DNA of 64,000 nt from Acidisoma sp965199065. Its GTDB lineage: Bacteria; Pseudomonadota; Alphaproteobacteria; Acetobacterales; Acetobacteraceae. The DNA lies in the NCBI RefSeq assembly GCF_965199065.1, contig NZ_CBDAQN010000001.1:62001-126000 (forward strand), given 5' to 3'. The stretch's first letter is position 1. Every line of letters begins with the position of its first letter. Below, piece after piece: positions 28,300-36,864 of the stretch. Under the pieces are notes generated by a model. The model did not search any database. It worked only from the letters and a program-made list of their open reading frames with translations, and had not been told where the DNA came from. Made by a program: the position numbers and the translations under genes.

Positions 28300-29684
28300 T
28301 GACCGCCGCCGCGATCTCGGCCCGGCTCGACCGCCTCCCCACGACCCGCCGGATCTGGACGATGGTGGTGCTGCTCTCGCTCGGCGGATGCTTCGAGTAC
28401 TACGATCTCTTCCTGACGGGCTACATCGCGCCGGGCCTCGTCCGCAGCCACATCTTCACCGCGACGACGGCGGGCTTCTTCGGCAACAACGGCATCGCGA
28501 GCTTCGTCGCCGCGTTCTTCATCGGCCTGTTCATCGGCACGATCGTCTTTGGCTTTGTCGCGGACCGCTTTGGCCGGCGATCGATCTTCACCGCCTCGCT
28601 GATCTGGTACAGCGTCTGCACCCTGGTCATGGCCTTTCAGCACAGCGCGGGCAGCATCAACCTCTGGCGGCTGCTGGCGGGTGCCGGCATCGGCGTCGAG
28701 CTGGTCACCATCGACACCTATCTGTCGGAACTCATGCCGAAGCATCTTCGCGGCCGCGCCTTCGTGCTGAACGCCGCCATCCAGTTCAGCATCCTGCCCG
28801 TCGCGGCGGCGCTCGCCTGGTGGCTGGTCCCGCGCACGCCCCTCGGCATCGACGGTTGGCGCTGGCTGGTGGGTATCGGCGCCGTCGGCGCGGTGGCCGT
28901 CTGGCTCCTGCGCCGGCAGTTGCCGGAATCGCCGCGCTGGCTCGCCCAGCGTGGGCGGCTGGTGGAGGCCGACCGCATTGTCGCCGGACTGGAAGCCGCC
29001 GCTGTCGCAATGCCCGCTCCGCGATCGCAAGTGGCGGAGCCCGGCTCAGAAGCGGAGGAAATGGACCCGGAGGCGCGCGGAAGCCTCATGGACATCATCC
29101 GGCCAGGTTACCTGCCGCGGACGATCATGCTGATCCTGTTCAACGTCTTCGAGTCCGTCGGCTATTATGGCTTCGCCAACTGGGTGCCGACGCTCCTCAT
29201 CAAGCACGGCATCACCATCACCCATAGCCTGCAATATACGTTCATCATCGCAATCGCAGCGCCCTTCGCCCCCTTGCTCTTCTTCAACATTGCGGACCGC
29301 GTCGAGCGGAAAACCCTCATCATGGTGAGCGCGTTCGGTGTCGGCGTCTTCGGGCTGATATTCGCAGCCGTCCGCAGTCCGGTCGCCATAGTCGGCCTCG
29401 GAGTGCTGCTCACAATCGCCAACAACGTGATGTCGTTCGCCTTCCACACCTATCAGGCGGAGCTCTATCCGACGCGCATCCGCGCCGTGGCCGTGGGGTT
29501 CGTCTACTCCTGGAGCCGGTTGTCCGTGGTGTTCATGGCGTTCGTGATCGCCTTTACCCTGAGGGATTTCGGCGTGCCGGGCGTGTTCACCTTGATCGCC
29601 GGCAGCATGGCGATCGTGATCGTGGCGATCGGCCTTCTCGGGCCGCGCACCCGGAACCTCTCGCTGGAGGAGATCGCGCACTGA
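28296..29684 (+). CDS. MFS transporter, metabolite:H+ symporter / sugar-porter type
   Basis: A 462-residue 12-helix permease. The loop 2-3 signature is DRFGRRSIFTAS, and the segment FEYYDLFLTGYIAPGL near residue 36 is the pattern seen in aromatic-acid and dicarboxylate H+ symporters and related sugar porters. The mid-loop (about 225-265) is long and charged, followed by helix 7. The late motif TYQAELYPTRIRAVAVGFVYSWSR marks the sugar-porter-like fold. The substrate is not predictable. It overlaps the DUF2256 gene by four bases and ends before a shared bidirectional terminator facing the porin gene. Confidence 0.9.
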   Translation: MMTAAAISARLDRLPTTRRIWTMVVLLSLGGCFEYYDLFLTGYIAPGLVRSHIFTATTAGFFGNNGIASFVAAFFIGLFIGTIVFGFVADRFGRRSIFTASLIWYSVCTLVMAFQHSAGSINLWRLLAGAGIGVELVTIDTYLSELMPKHLRGRAFVLNAAIQFSILPVAAALAWWLVPRTPLGIDGWRWLVGIGAVGAVAVWLLRRQLPESPRWLAQRGRLVEADRIVAGLEAAAVAMPAPRSQVAEPGSEAEEMDPEARGSLMDIIRPGYLPRTIMLILFNVFESVGYYGFANWVPTLLIKHGITITHSLQYTFIIAIAAPFAPLLFFNIADRVERKTLIMVSAFGVGVFGLIFAAVRSPVAIVGLGVLLTIANNVMSFAFHTYQAELYPTRIRAVAVGFVYSWSRLSVVFMAFVIAFTLRDFGVPGVFTLIAGSMAIVIVAIGLLGPRTRNLSLEEIAH

Positions 29685-29710
29685 TCCCGCTCAGCGGGAG
29701 AGCGGCTACG

Positions 29711-29740
29711 AAAAAGGGCGCCCGTTGCGGGGCGCCCTTT
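29711..29740. terminator. Bidirectional terminator between the MFS and OmpA genes
   Basis: A-rich sequence, then a stem of AAAGGGCGCC paired with GGCGCCCTTT around a short loop. Because one flank is A-rich and the other ends in T, it can end transcripts from both convergent genes. It lies 27 bases after the MFS stop and about 30 bases from the porin stop. Confidence 0.8.
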
Positions 29741-29771
29741 GCCGTCTTCAGTAGTCTCCCGAGGGGGAAAC

Positions 29772-30851
29772 TTACTTGATGATGATTTCGACGCGGCGGT
29801 TCTGAGGCTCGCGCACGCCCGGGCCCGTGGGGACCAGGAGGTGGGTTTCGCCGTAGCCGGCAATCGAGATCGCGCTGGCGGGAACGCCATCGGCGATCAG
29901 CTGAGCCTGAACGCTCTTCGCACGGCGGATCGACAGGCCGAGGTTGTAGGACGGCGTGCCGGACGTATCCGTGTAGCCGTTGACCTCGATCTGCGTGTAC
30001 TGGACGTGGGTCGAGTTATCCGCAGCCTCGGCAATGATCTCCTTGGCGCGCGGCGTCAGGTTGTAATGATCCCAGTCGAAGAAGACCAGGTAGGTGCGGG
30101 CCGGAGCCGGAGCCGGAGCCATGACGGGAGCGGGCGGCGGCGGCGGCGGCGACGGGGTGTTGAAGGCGTAGCGGAGGCCGATCAGGACGGTCTGGTTGGT
30201 GCCCTGCCCGAAGGTGAAGCTGGAAGGCCGCCCTTCGTACGAGCCGGCGAACTTCTCCTTGTTCGTCGTGCCGATGTAGTGGTACTCGGCCGTCAACGAG
30301 AGGCCGGGAGCCGGCGGGATCGGGATCGAGAAGCCGGCGATGCCCTGGTAGGCGAAGCTGCCGGACTTGCCGCTGATGCGATCTACGCCAGCCTGGGTCA
30401 CGGCTCCGTCGGGGATGTCGGTCCAGAGGTAGCCAGCGCCAGCACCGACATAGGGGTAGAAGTAGGGAAGACCAACGTCGATGTCATAAAGGACGTTGCC
30501 GAACCCACCATACTTCTGGTCGTAGCCATGGAAGGAGTACTTGGGATCGATATAGCCGGGCTTCAGCTCCTTGTTCTGAGCGCGAAGGTAGATGCCCTCG
30601 AGCTCGAAACGCAGACCATTGCCGAGACCGTAGCCAATGCTACCCGATCCGGAGACGCTGCCCTTATAGAAGGCACGGCTGCCGCCGAGCCCACCGGGAG
30701 CATAGTCAAGCTTCTGGTTTGTCTGGTAGTCGTAGCCGGCCCCAGCGCCGACATACAGACCGGTGATTGGCTGAGCCTTCGCCAGGGTGGGAAGGGCGAT
30801 AGCCGGGACCGCCAACACAGTCGCCGCGAGTAGCGCGCTGCGGAGCTTCAT
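29772..30851 (-). CDS. OmpA-family outer-membrane porin
   Basis: A 359-residue protein with a signal peptide (cleavage after PTLAKA), an eight-stranded beta-barrel of the Omp_b-brl / OmpA type (about 24-230, alternating strands such as GLYVGAGAGYDYQ and LRFELEGIYLR), a Pro/Ala-rich linker (PSPPPPPPAPVMAPAPAPA) and a C-terminal OmpA peptidoglycan-binding domain (about 255-359). The latter keeps the IEVNGYTDTSG strand and the Asp and Arg (RRAKSV, QNRRVEI) that hold diaminopimelate. It probably ties outer membrane to wall. The start is ATG 30851, preceded by GAGGAG; the 289 bases upstream hold no other gene. Confidence 0.94.
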   Translation of the reverse strand: MKLRSALLAATVLAVPAIALPTLAKAQPITGLYVGAGAGYDYQTNQKLDYAPGGLGGSRAFYKGSVSGSGSIGYGLGNGLRFELEGIYLRAQNKELKPGYIDPKYSFHGYDQKYGGFGNVLYDIDVGLPYFYPYVGAGAGYLWTDIPDGAVTQAGVDRISGKSGSFAYQGIAGFSIPIPPAPGLSLTAEYHYIGTTNKEKFAGSYEGRPSSFTFGQGTNQTVLIGLRYAFNTPSPPPPPPAPVMAPAPAPARTYLVFFDWDHYNLTPRAKEIIAEAADNSTHVQYTQIEVNGYTDTSGTPSYNLGLSIRRAKSVQAQLIADGVPASAISIAGYGETHLLVPTGPGVREPQNRRVEIIIK

Positions 30852-31140
30852 TCTGTTTCTCCTCTTTGACCGACGCATACCATTCAGCCCGGGCGGTCGC
30901 GCGGAGGCGTTGCCTGCTGTTCGGTGAGCTTAAATCTACCATCTTCTTCAAGGTTTCCCAGCCTTTCCGAAGCGTTTCCGTCACACCGTGACAAAAAAGC
31001 CACAAGAGCACCGGCTAGCACTTTTGGCTTAGGATGCGAGGATAAATCTCGACTTTTGCGTCTTTCAGACAGGCCGACCTAGGCCTTCGACCAGGGGGAC
31101 GATTATTTTTGTGAAACACTATCGCGTGAACGGGCGATCT

Positions 31141-31713
31141 CTAACCGCATCCGTTGAGCGAAATATCGGTCACGGGGTCGTTCATCCCCGATAAAGCCGG
31201 CTCAGCCTTGAAGATCCAGCCGCGAAACTCGGGCGGTGAGCCCGGCGCCGCGTGCGAGTCTGTGACCTGCAGAAAAGCGGCCGTATCGGGCGGTAAGTCC
31301 GGCGGCCGGGTCCAGCAGGCGAGGACCGTCACCGTCAGGAAGCGCACGGCGAAAGGCGCGCCGACCGTGGCGGATACCCGGGTCGCACTCCCGTAGATCT
31401 TGTCGAGCACTGTCAGCTGTGCCTGCTTTTGCGGGAGCCACTGAGACGGCGCCGCCACGGAAGGCGCCGGAGCGACGGAAGGCGCTTCGGGCGCGGGCGG
31501 TGCCGCGGGATTGCCGGCGGCAGGCCCGGAGACCCCTGGACCCAAAACGGTATTTTCATTGGTGCCCGGCGGCGGGGGCAGAGACTGATCCTGGATCTGC
31601 GTTGACGACGAGCCGTCAGCCTGCGCCTGCGCGGCAGGTGGATGGGCGACGGCCGTTGCCAGAGACAACGCCCCCAGCGCCAGGGCCGCGAAGGCGCGTG
31701 TTCCGCCGGTCAT
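31141..31713 (-). CDS. DUF2155 domain protein
   Basis: A 190-residue exported protein. A signal peptide (to about AAQAQA) leads into a Pro/Ala/Gly-rich spacer (35-95), then the DUF2155 domain (about 98-190): QLTVLDKIYGSATRVSATVG, then FLTVTVLACWTRPPDLPPD, FRGWIFKAEPALSGM and a final ISLNGCG with a Cys likely paired to the one in LACWTRPP. The function is unknown; in alphaproteobacteria the family commonly lies close to the NDUFA12 gene, as here. The ATG overlaps the stop of the small upstream gene by four bases. Confidence 0.88.
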   Translation of the reverse strand: MTGGTRAFAALALGALSLATAVAHPPAAQAQADGSSSTQIQDQSLPPPPGTNENTVLGPGVSGPAAGNPAAPPAPEAPSVAPAPSVAAPSQWLPQKQAQLTVLDKIYGSATRVSATVGAPFAVRFLTVTVLACWTRPPDLPPDTAAFLQVTDSHAAPGSPPEFRGWIFKAEPALSGMNDPVTDISLNGCG

Positions 31714-31967
31714 TTTAGATCGAGGCCACCGCTCCGGGGATCGCGAAGCGCACTCACCATGCGGTGGAGAAGATCGCGCATCGCCTCAGGATCGACGCCC
31801 ATGAGAACGGCGTCATCGAAGCAATCCCGCAGCGTCTGCGCCAATTCGCCGTGGTTCTCCCGCAGCACGCGCACCTTCTCGCGGCAATCGACCGGCGATC
31901 CATCCGGCCGGGGCCAGTGATCGGCTCCCGGATCGGCCGCTGACGTCAAATCCGCGGTGGCGGTCAC
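31710..31967 (-). CDS. Small conserved-looking protein of unknown function
   Basis: An 85-residue gene with four-base stop/start overlaps at both ends (mlaD stop with its GTG; its stop with the DUF2155 ATG), strong evidence that it is translated. The product is acidic and mostly helical from about residue 28 (CREKVRVLRENHGELAQTLR, then DCFDDAVLMGVDPEAMRDLL). It has no signal peptide or membrane segment, so it is cytoplasmic although its neighbours are exported or membrane-bound. I do not recognise a family. The DDAVLMG and MRDLLHRMVSAL segments could form a small helical bundle. Confidence 0.75.
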   Translation of the reverse strand: MTATADLTSAADPGADHWPRPDGSPVDCREKVRVLRENHGELAQTLRDCFDDAVLMGVDPEAMRDLLHRMVSALRDPRSGGLDLK

Positions 31968-32470
31968 GGCGGTGAGCCTGCGCCCGAACTCGGCTTCTGC
32001 CCGGATTTCGGCAGCGACGAGACGAGATCGGTCACGCTGAAGATGAACTTGCCGAGCAAATCCTCAAGGCTGACGGAACCCTGGGTGATGGTCACGCGGC
32101 CGCCGGGCGGGATCATCTGCTCGCTGCCGCCGGGCACGAGGGACAGATAATCGCCCCCCAGCAAACTCTGGCTGGCGATCGTGGCGCTGCTGTCGGTCGG
32201 CAGCTGGATGTTCTTCTGAACCGTGAAGCCGACGTTGGCGAGATAGGTTTTGGGATCAATCGACGTGGTGGCTACCGAGCCGACCTTGACGCCGGCCATG
32301 CGGACATCCGAGCCGACGGTCAGCCCGTCGATGCGATCGAACTCCGCGCTCAGGCGATATCCGGGGACACCGGCGGCGCCGGAGGTTGCCAGCGCATAAG
32401 CCAGAAAGCCGGCGGCGACGAGCAGAACCAGGAGGCCAGCAAGCACCTCGGCGACGTTACGCCGCGCCAT
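31964..32470 (-). CDS. mlaD: MlaD-type phospholipid-binding MCE protein
   Basis: A 168-residue MCE-domain protein anchored by one N-terminal helix (about 6-28). The MCE core is YRLSAEFDRIDGLTVGSDVR and MAGVKVGSV, then ASQSLLGGDYLSLVPGG. In the Mla system MlaD hexamers carry phospholipid between MlaC and the MlaFEDB transporter. Here no mlaE, mlaF or mlaC lies nearby; they must be elsewhere. I start at ATG 32470 (MARRNVAEVLAG), the family's usual N terminus; a longer frame upstream would run into the NDUFA12 gene. It follows that gene by seven bases. Confidence 0.9.
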   Translation of the reverse strand: MARRNVAEVLAGLLVLLVAAGFLAYALATSGAAGVPGYRLSAEFDRIDGLTVGSDVRMAGVKVGSVATTSIDPKTYLANVGFTVQKNIQLPTDSSATIASQSLLGGDYLSLVPGGSEQMIPPGGRVTITQGSVSLEDLLGKFIFSVTDLVSSLPKSGQKPSSGAGSPP

Positions 32471-32477
32471 AACCGGC

Positions 32478-32849
32478 CTACTCGCCCGGTGACCAGGCGT
32501 CGTAATCGCCTGTAGCGCGGCGGCGACGGCCCCCGCTGTAATCATGGCCCGCTGGCCGATAGCTGAAGGCGGTTCCGGTTCGGTTGGGCAGATGCGGCTT
32601 CTGCCAGGGCAGGCGATTCGCATCCGATAAGGGCGCATCCACGGTGTAGTGCAGCCAGGCGTGCCACTCAGGCGGCACCGACGAGCCTTCTATGGCGCCC
32701 GCGTAGATGACCCACCGCCGGGTCCGCCGACCGCGCACCACGGACTTCTCTTCGAAGTAACGGTTGCCGAACGCATCCATCCCCACCGCCCTGCCCCGGA
32801 GGCGGGTAAACAGCGAGGTGCCGATATAGCCAATCTTCGCGAGGTTCAT
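32478..32849 (-). CDS. NADH:ubiquinone oxidoreductase NDUFA12-family subunit
   Basis: A 123-residue homologue of the mitochondrial complex I accessory subunit NDUFA12 (B17.2), found in alphaproteobacteria. Family features are IGTSLFTRLRGRAVGMDAFG, NRYFEEKS, RRWVIYAGAIEGSSVPPEWH and AWLHY, then LPWQKPHLPNRTGT. I place the start at ATG 32849, which has GGAGG just upstream and gives the family's MN start; an upstream ATG at 32885 would add 12 residues. It is the first gene of a run with mlaD, a small unknown and DUF2155, and diverges from the ribonucleotide-reductase-like gene. Confidence 0.92.
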   Translation of the reverse strand: MNLAKIGYIGTSLFTRLRGRAVGMDAFGNRYFEEKSVVRGRRTRRWVIYAGAIEGSSVPPEWHAWLHYTVDAPLSDANRLPWQKPHLPNRTGTAFSYRPAGHDYSGGRRRRATGDYDAWSPGE

Positions 32850-32998
32850 GACCTCCATATAGGCGAAGGGCGCTGGATGGTCCATCGCTGGCGCTGGCTG
32901 GCACCTTCAACAAGTTGGCGCTAGAAATTGTGTGTCTGAGGGAGCTTTGGCCCCAGATGATGTTTTCTTTCTGACAGCGATGAGGTAGCCTGCGCGTC

Positions 32999-34552
32999 AT
33001 GAAAACGAGCAAGGCCTGGCATGGGGTGCGGCTGCGATGGGTCGAGGCGGCGGGCGACCCCGACGCTTGGCCGACGCGCGTGCAGCTGCCGGCAAGTTGG
33101 GGCGATACGGCCGCCGCCGCGATCGCCGGAATGGCTCATGGATGCCGAATGATCGCTTTGCCCGGATTGGCCGCCGGCTGGATAACCCCGGCGGCGCTTC
33201 GGGCCGAGGAGGCGGGTCTCTTCACGAAGGCCTCCTTCTCGGCGGCTCTTCACGATCTTCTCATCCGCCGGCGAGGGGTGCCGGGACAGACGATCTGGGA
33301 GAAGGACAAGCTTCCACGTCAGGACGCGCCACGCTTCGTCTTCAACCTTCCTGCCTTTCTGGAGCCTGGCCTCGGTTTCGACTGCGACGGCTTCCGGGAC
33401 GCGGTCGACATCGCGACCGTGGCGCTGACAGTGCTGCGGCCGGATGCGCGGCGCCTCGCGCTGGGCTTCGCCGATCTCGACGGGCTGCTCGCCGGCCTTG
33501 GTCTCGACTACGACAGCCATGCGGCGCGTACGATCGCCGGCCGCATCGCGGCGCTTTTGCGCGGTCGGGCGGAAAGCACATCGGCGCGGCTGTCGGACAT
33601 CACTGGCCGGAGCTTTCGCCCCGCAAGCTGGACTTTCGCGCCCGGAACCGCAGGCGCTCATGATCATGCTCTGTCGCCGGGCCTCGCAGCCGCGGCGCGT
33701 ACGGCCTTCGAGGAAGCCGCGGCGCTTCCGAGCCTTGCTCATGAAAGCGTGGCGGCGCTGTCGGATTGCGATGCGGCCGAGGCGCTCCTCGGGGTCGAGA
33801 CGACCGGATTGGCTCCGGCTTTTTCCCGAACCGCTCCGGAGGGTGGACTGACACGGGCCACCAGACAGCTTCTGGCCGCTCGCGATCTCTCACCGGATGC
33901 GGCCCTGGCCGCTATGTTGCGTGGCGAATTGGCTTTTCCGGTGGCGTCGCCGGAGGCGCATGCGGCCATGGATGTGGTCGTCGGCGCAGTTATTCCGACA
34001 CCTCCGCTCCGGCAGCTCCCTCAGCTGGTGCAGCCGGACGAAGAGGCGGCCGCTCTGGTGTCTCCCCCCGTCGCGGTTGCCGTCGACCTGCCGACACGCC
34101 GCAGCGGGACGATGCAGAAGGCCTCGATCGGCAACCACCGCCTGTATCTGCGGACGGCGGAATATGCCGATGGCAAACTCGGTGAAATTGGCATCACCCT
34201 GCAGAAGGAGGCGCCCGCCTTCCGTGGGCTGATGGATGCCTTTGCGACGGCGGTAAGCATCGGCCTGCAGCATGGTGTGCCCCTCGAGCCGTTTGTCGAG
34301 GCTTTCGCGGGCACCCGCTTCGGAACGGCTGGCATGGTGGAGGGCGACCCCGCCGTGGGATCGGCCACGTCCATCATCGATTACGTCTTCCGCCACCTCG
34401 CGGTCGCGCACCTTGGCCGCACGATCCCCGACCCTGAAGAGATTGCTGTGGCTCATGGCGCGCCGGCCGCCGAGCCGGCGCCCACATTGCCGCTGGACCT
34501 GCCGCGCGAGGAGCCCGAGGCACGCCGTCGCAGGCTGCGCCTCGTCTCCTAG
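32999..34552 (+). CDS. Catalytically dead, shrunken NrdJ-like (class II RNR paralogue) protein
   Basis: A 517-residue protein that parallels NrdJ (59903-63484) in order but at under half its length. Residues 115-190 (FNLPAF, LALGFADLDGLLAGLGLDYD) match NrdJ just after its catalytic loop (LNLLAF, LGLGYANLGGLLMAAGLPYD). Residues 267-275 (VETTGLAPAF) match CDTTGIEPDF. Residues 374-436 match the NrdJ C-terminal domain at 41 of 63 positions by hand count. The NPCSE loop with the radical Cys, its Asn and Glu, and both redox Cys are absent: the position of NrdJ Cys488 is Ala110. It also lacks the Zn ribbon. It cannot reduce ribonucleotides by the known mechanism. A regulatory or structural partner of NrdJ is possible. 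The first 100 residues have no match I recognise. Confidence 0.85.
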   Translation: MKTSKAWHGVRLRWVEAAGDPDAWPTRVQLPASWGDTAAAAIAGMAHGCRMIALPGLAAGWITPAALRAEEAGLFTKASFSAALHDLLIRRRGVPGQTIWEKDKLPRQDAPRFVFNLPAFLEPGLGFDCDGFRDAVDIATVALTVLRPDARRLALGFADLDGLLAGLGLDYDSHAARTIAGRIAALLRGRAESTSARLSDITGRSFRPASWTFAPGTAGAHDHALSPGLAAAARTAFEEAAALPSLAHESVAALSDCDAAEALLGVETTGLAPAFSRTAPEGGLTRATRQLLAARDLSPDAALAAMLRGELAFPVASPEAHAAMDVVVGAVIPTPPLRQLPQLVQPDEEAAALVSPPVAVAVDLPTRRSGTMQKASIGNHRLYLRTAEYADGKLGEIGITLQKEAPAFRGLMDAFATAVSIGLQHGVPLEPFVEAFAGTRFGTAGMVEGDPAVGSATSIIDYVFRHLAVAHLGRTIPDPEEIAVAHGAPAAEPAPTLPLDLPREEPEARRRRLRLVS

Positions 34553-34558
34553 GTTCGC

Positions 34559-35347
34559 TCAACGAATGTCATACTCAGGATGCGGCGGCTGGTTCTGGGA
34601 CCACAGAGCAGCGCCGCCGTCTATACCCGCCTCGTTGGAGACGAGGGTGATGGTGTTGGGCAGGTCGATGGAGACGTGCTTGGAATTGCCGCCGCCAATG
34701 TAGAGGTGGTCATAATGCGTCAGCGCCTGTAGCGCATCGATCACCCGCTGAACCCGCTTGTTCCAGCGCTTCTTACCGATCTTCAGCAGCACCTCGTTCC
34801 CGACATAGGTGTCGTAGGTGTATTTCTTGTGGATCGGATGAGTTGATAACTCGAGATGCGGGGCAAGCTGCCCATCGTAGAAGATGCCGGTGCCGCAACC
34901 TGTGCCGAGCGTCAGGATGAACTCCAGGCCGCGCCCCTTGATGACCGCGAGGCCCTGCATCTCCGCGTCGTTGACGATCTTTGTGGGGACGCCGCCGAGA
35001 CGCTGGGAGATGAGGGCGGCGAAATTGACCCCGTGCCAAATATCCTCGCCTAGATGCGGCGCCGTCAGAATGACGTTGCCACGCACCGCTCCAGGAAAGC
35101 CGATGGCGATCCGGTCGAACTGCGGGAGCGGCTTCACGAGCGTGGCGATCGTTTCAACCAGCACCCCGGGCGGGGAGGGGTGCGGCGTGTTCACGCGAAC
35201 CTTGTCGGCAATCATCGTCCCGTTGCGGTCGATGACCGAGGCCTTGACCCCGGTGCCGCCGATATCGACCGTCAGTATATTGCGGACCGGCGAAGTGACG
35301 CCGATCTCAGACGATTCCGCGTCGGCATGGTTTAGATCGGCAGCCAA
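34559..35347 (-). CDS. ppgK: Polyphosphate glucokinase (ROK family)
   Basis: A 262-residue ROK-fold kinase that phosphorylates glucose, using polyphosphate and/or ATP. The phosphate-binding motif is TVDIGGTGVKASVID, the sugar site is IGFPGAVRGN and IVNDAEMQGLAV, and the second phosphate motif is LTLGTGCGTGIFYDG. The HLELSTHPIHK segment replaces the Zn-cysteine motif of typical ROK enzymes, as in characterised polyphosphate glucokinases. It is the third gene of a gnd-zwf-ppgK operon; its start overlaps the zwf end by 16 bases. The operon therefore supplies glucose-6-phosphate directly to the next enzyme. Confidence 0.9.
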   Translation of the reverse strand: MAADLNHADAESSEIGVTSPVRNILTVDIGGTGVKASVIDRNGTMIADKVRVNTPHPSPPGVLVETIATLVKPLPQFDRIAIGFPGAVRGNVILTAPHLGEDIWHGVNFAALISQRLGGVPTKIVNDAEMQGLAVIKGRGLEFILTLGTGCGTGIFYDGQLAPHLELSTHPIHKKYTYDTYVGNEVLLKIGKKRWNKRVQRVIDALQALTHYDHLYIGGGNSKHVSIDLPNTITLVSNEAGIDGGAALWSQNQPPHPEYDIR

Positions 35348-36864
35348 GCTCGTCCCTCCCGCTCCAGCAGCTCGTTTGCTTCCTCGGGACCCGAAGACCC
35401 AGCTGCATAGTTCGGAAATGATGCGTCGTGCCGGGCCCAGTTGTCCACAACCGGTTGAACAACCTTCCAGGCGGCTTCGAGCTGATCCGCGCGCTGAAAC
35501 AGTGTGGCATCACCGATGAAGCAGTCGAAGATCAGCGTCTCGTAGCCGGTGGCAGGGGCCTGCTTGAACCAGTCATCGTAATTGAAGCTCATGGCGACAT
35601 GCTCGAACGTCAGCATCGGCCCCGGCTTCTTGGCGTTGAAGCGAAGCTTCATGCCTTCTTCAGGCTGAATAGACATGATCAGCCAGTTCTCGCCGAGGGC
35701 ATCCACACGCGTATCGCGGAACATGGCGAAGGGCGCCTGCTTGAACCGGATGGCGATCTCGGTCTTGCGCTTCGTCATGCGCTTGCCGGTCCGCAGATAG
35801 AACGGAACGCCAGCCCACCGCCAATTGTCGATCATCAGCCGCATCGCGACGTAGGTCTCGGTGGCGCTGGTCGGGGAAACGTCGGGCTCGTCGCGATAGT
35901 CGGTGACGTGCTGCCCGGCGATCGTGCCGCCCGCGTACTGGCCGCGCACCGCATCTTCAGGCGTGAGCGCGTGCATCGAGGTGAAGACCTCGGCCTTCTT
36001 GGCGCGGATCGCATCCGCATCGAAGGCAGACGGCGGCTCCATCGCGGTCATCGCCAGAAGCTGGAAGACGTGGTTCGGAACCATGTCCCGCAAGGCGCCC
36101 GTGCCTTCGTAGAACTTGCCACGGCGCTCGACGCCGACCGTCTCGGCGACGGTGATCTGCACATGGTCGATGCGGTCGCGGTTCCAGATCGGCTCGAACA
36201 ACCCATTGGCGAAGCGCAGCGCCATGATGTTCTGCACCGTCTCCTTGCCCAGAAAATGATCGATCCGGTAGACCTGCTCTTCCCGCAGAACCGACAGCAC
36301 CTGCTTGTCGAGCGCGATGGCGGAGGTGAGATCGTGGCCGAAAGGCTTCTCGATCACCACCCGCCGCCAGGACTCGCCTTCCTCGACCGTCAGCCCGGCG
36401 CGGCCGAGGTGCTCGACCGTGGGACCGAAGAACCGCTCGGCGACGGCGAGGTAGAACAGCACGTTGCCGCCAAGGCCCTTTTGGCTGTTGAGCGCCGACA
36501 GATGAGTGGCGAGCTGCTCGAACAGGTCGTCACTGGAGAGATCGCCCGACAGGTAGCTCATGCTGCCGGCGAGATGGTTCCAGGCGGCCTCGTTCAGAAC
36601 CTCGCCCGGCTCGCTGCCTTCGCCGCCCTTCTTGATCGTCGAGAGCAGGAACTCATGCAGGCCCTGCTGCCAGTGCGATACGTCCTGCTGCACGAGATCG
36701 ACGCCCACGAGAGCGAAGTTCTTCGGCAGCAGGTCGGAGCAGGAGAGGTTGTAGAGCGCGGGCATGACCAGGCGCTTCGTCAGGTCGCCACCCGCGCCGA
36801 AGATCACCATGGCGCAAGGAGGCGCGACTGGCGGCTGTTTGGAGGAGGCGCTGCTCGTGTTCAT
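35332..36864 (-). CDS. zwf: Glucose-6-phosphate 1-dehydrogenase
   Basis: A 510-residue enzyme oxidising glucose-6-phosphate to 6-phosphogluconolactone with NADP+ or NAD+. The dinucleotide motif is FGAGGDLTKRL, the active-site peptide is RIDHFLGKE with the Lys and His, and the substrate pocket includes IWNRDRIDHVQITVAET. The length equals the family norm. It overlaps gnd by four bases upstream and ppgK by 16 downstream. It is the intact counterpart of the unrelated zwf remnant at 3758-4232. No pgl (lactonase) gene is in this operon. Confidence 0.97.
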   Translation of the reverse strand: MNTSSASSKQPPVAPPCAMVIFGAGGDLTKRLVMPALYNLSCSDLLPKNFALVGVDLVQQDVSHWQQGLHEFLLSTIKKGGEGSEPGEVLNEAAWNHLAGSMSYLSGDLSSDDLFEQLATHLSALNSQKGLGGNVLFYLAVAERFFGPTVEHLGRAGLTVEEGESWRRVVIEKPFGHDLTSAIALDKQVLSVLREEQVYRIDHFLGKETVQNIMALRFANGLFEPIWNRDRIDHVQITVAETVGVERRGKFYEGTGALRDMVPNHVFQLLAMTAMEPPSAFDADAIRAKKAEVFTSMHALTPEDAVRGQYAGGTIAGQHVTDYRDEPDVSPTSATETYVAMRLMIDNWRWAGVPFYLRTGKRMTKRKTEIAIRFKQAPFAMFRDTRVDALGENWLIMSIQPEEGMKLRFNAKKPGPMLTFEHVAMSFNYDDWFKQAPATGYETLIFDCFIGDATLFQRADQLEAAWKVVQPVVDNWARHDASFPNYAAGSSGPEEANELLEREGRAWLPI

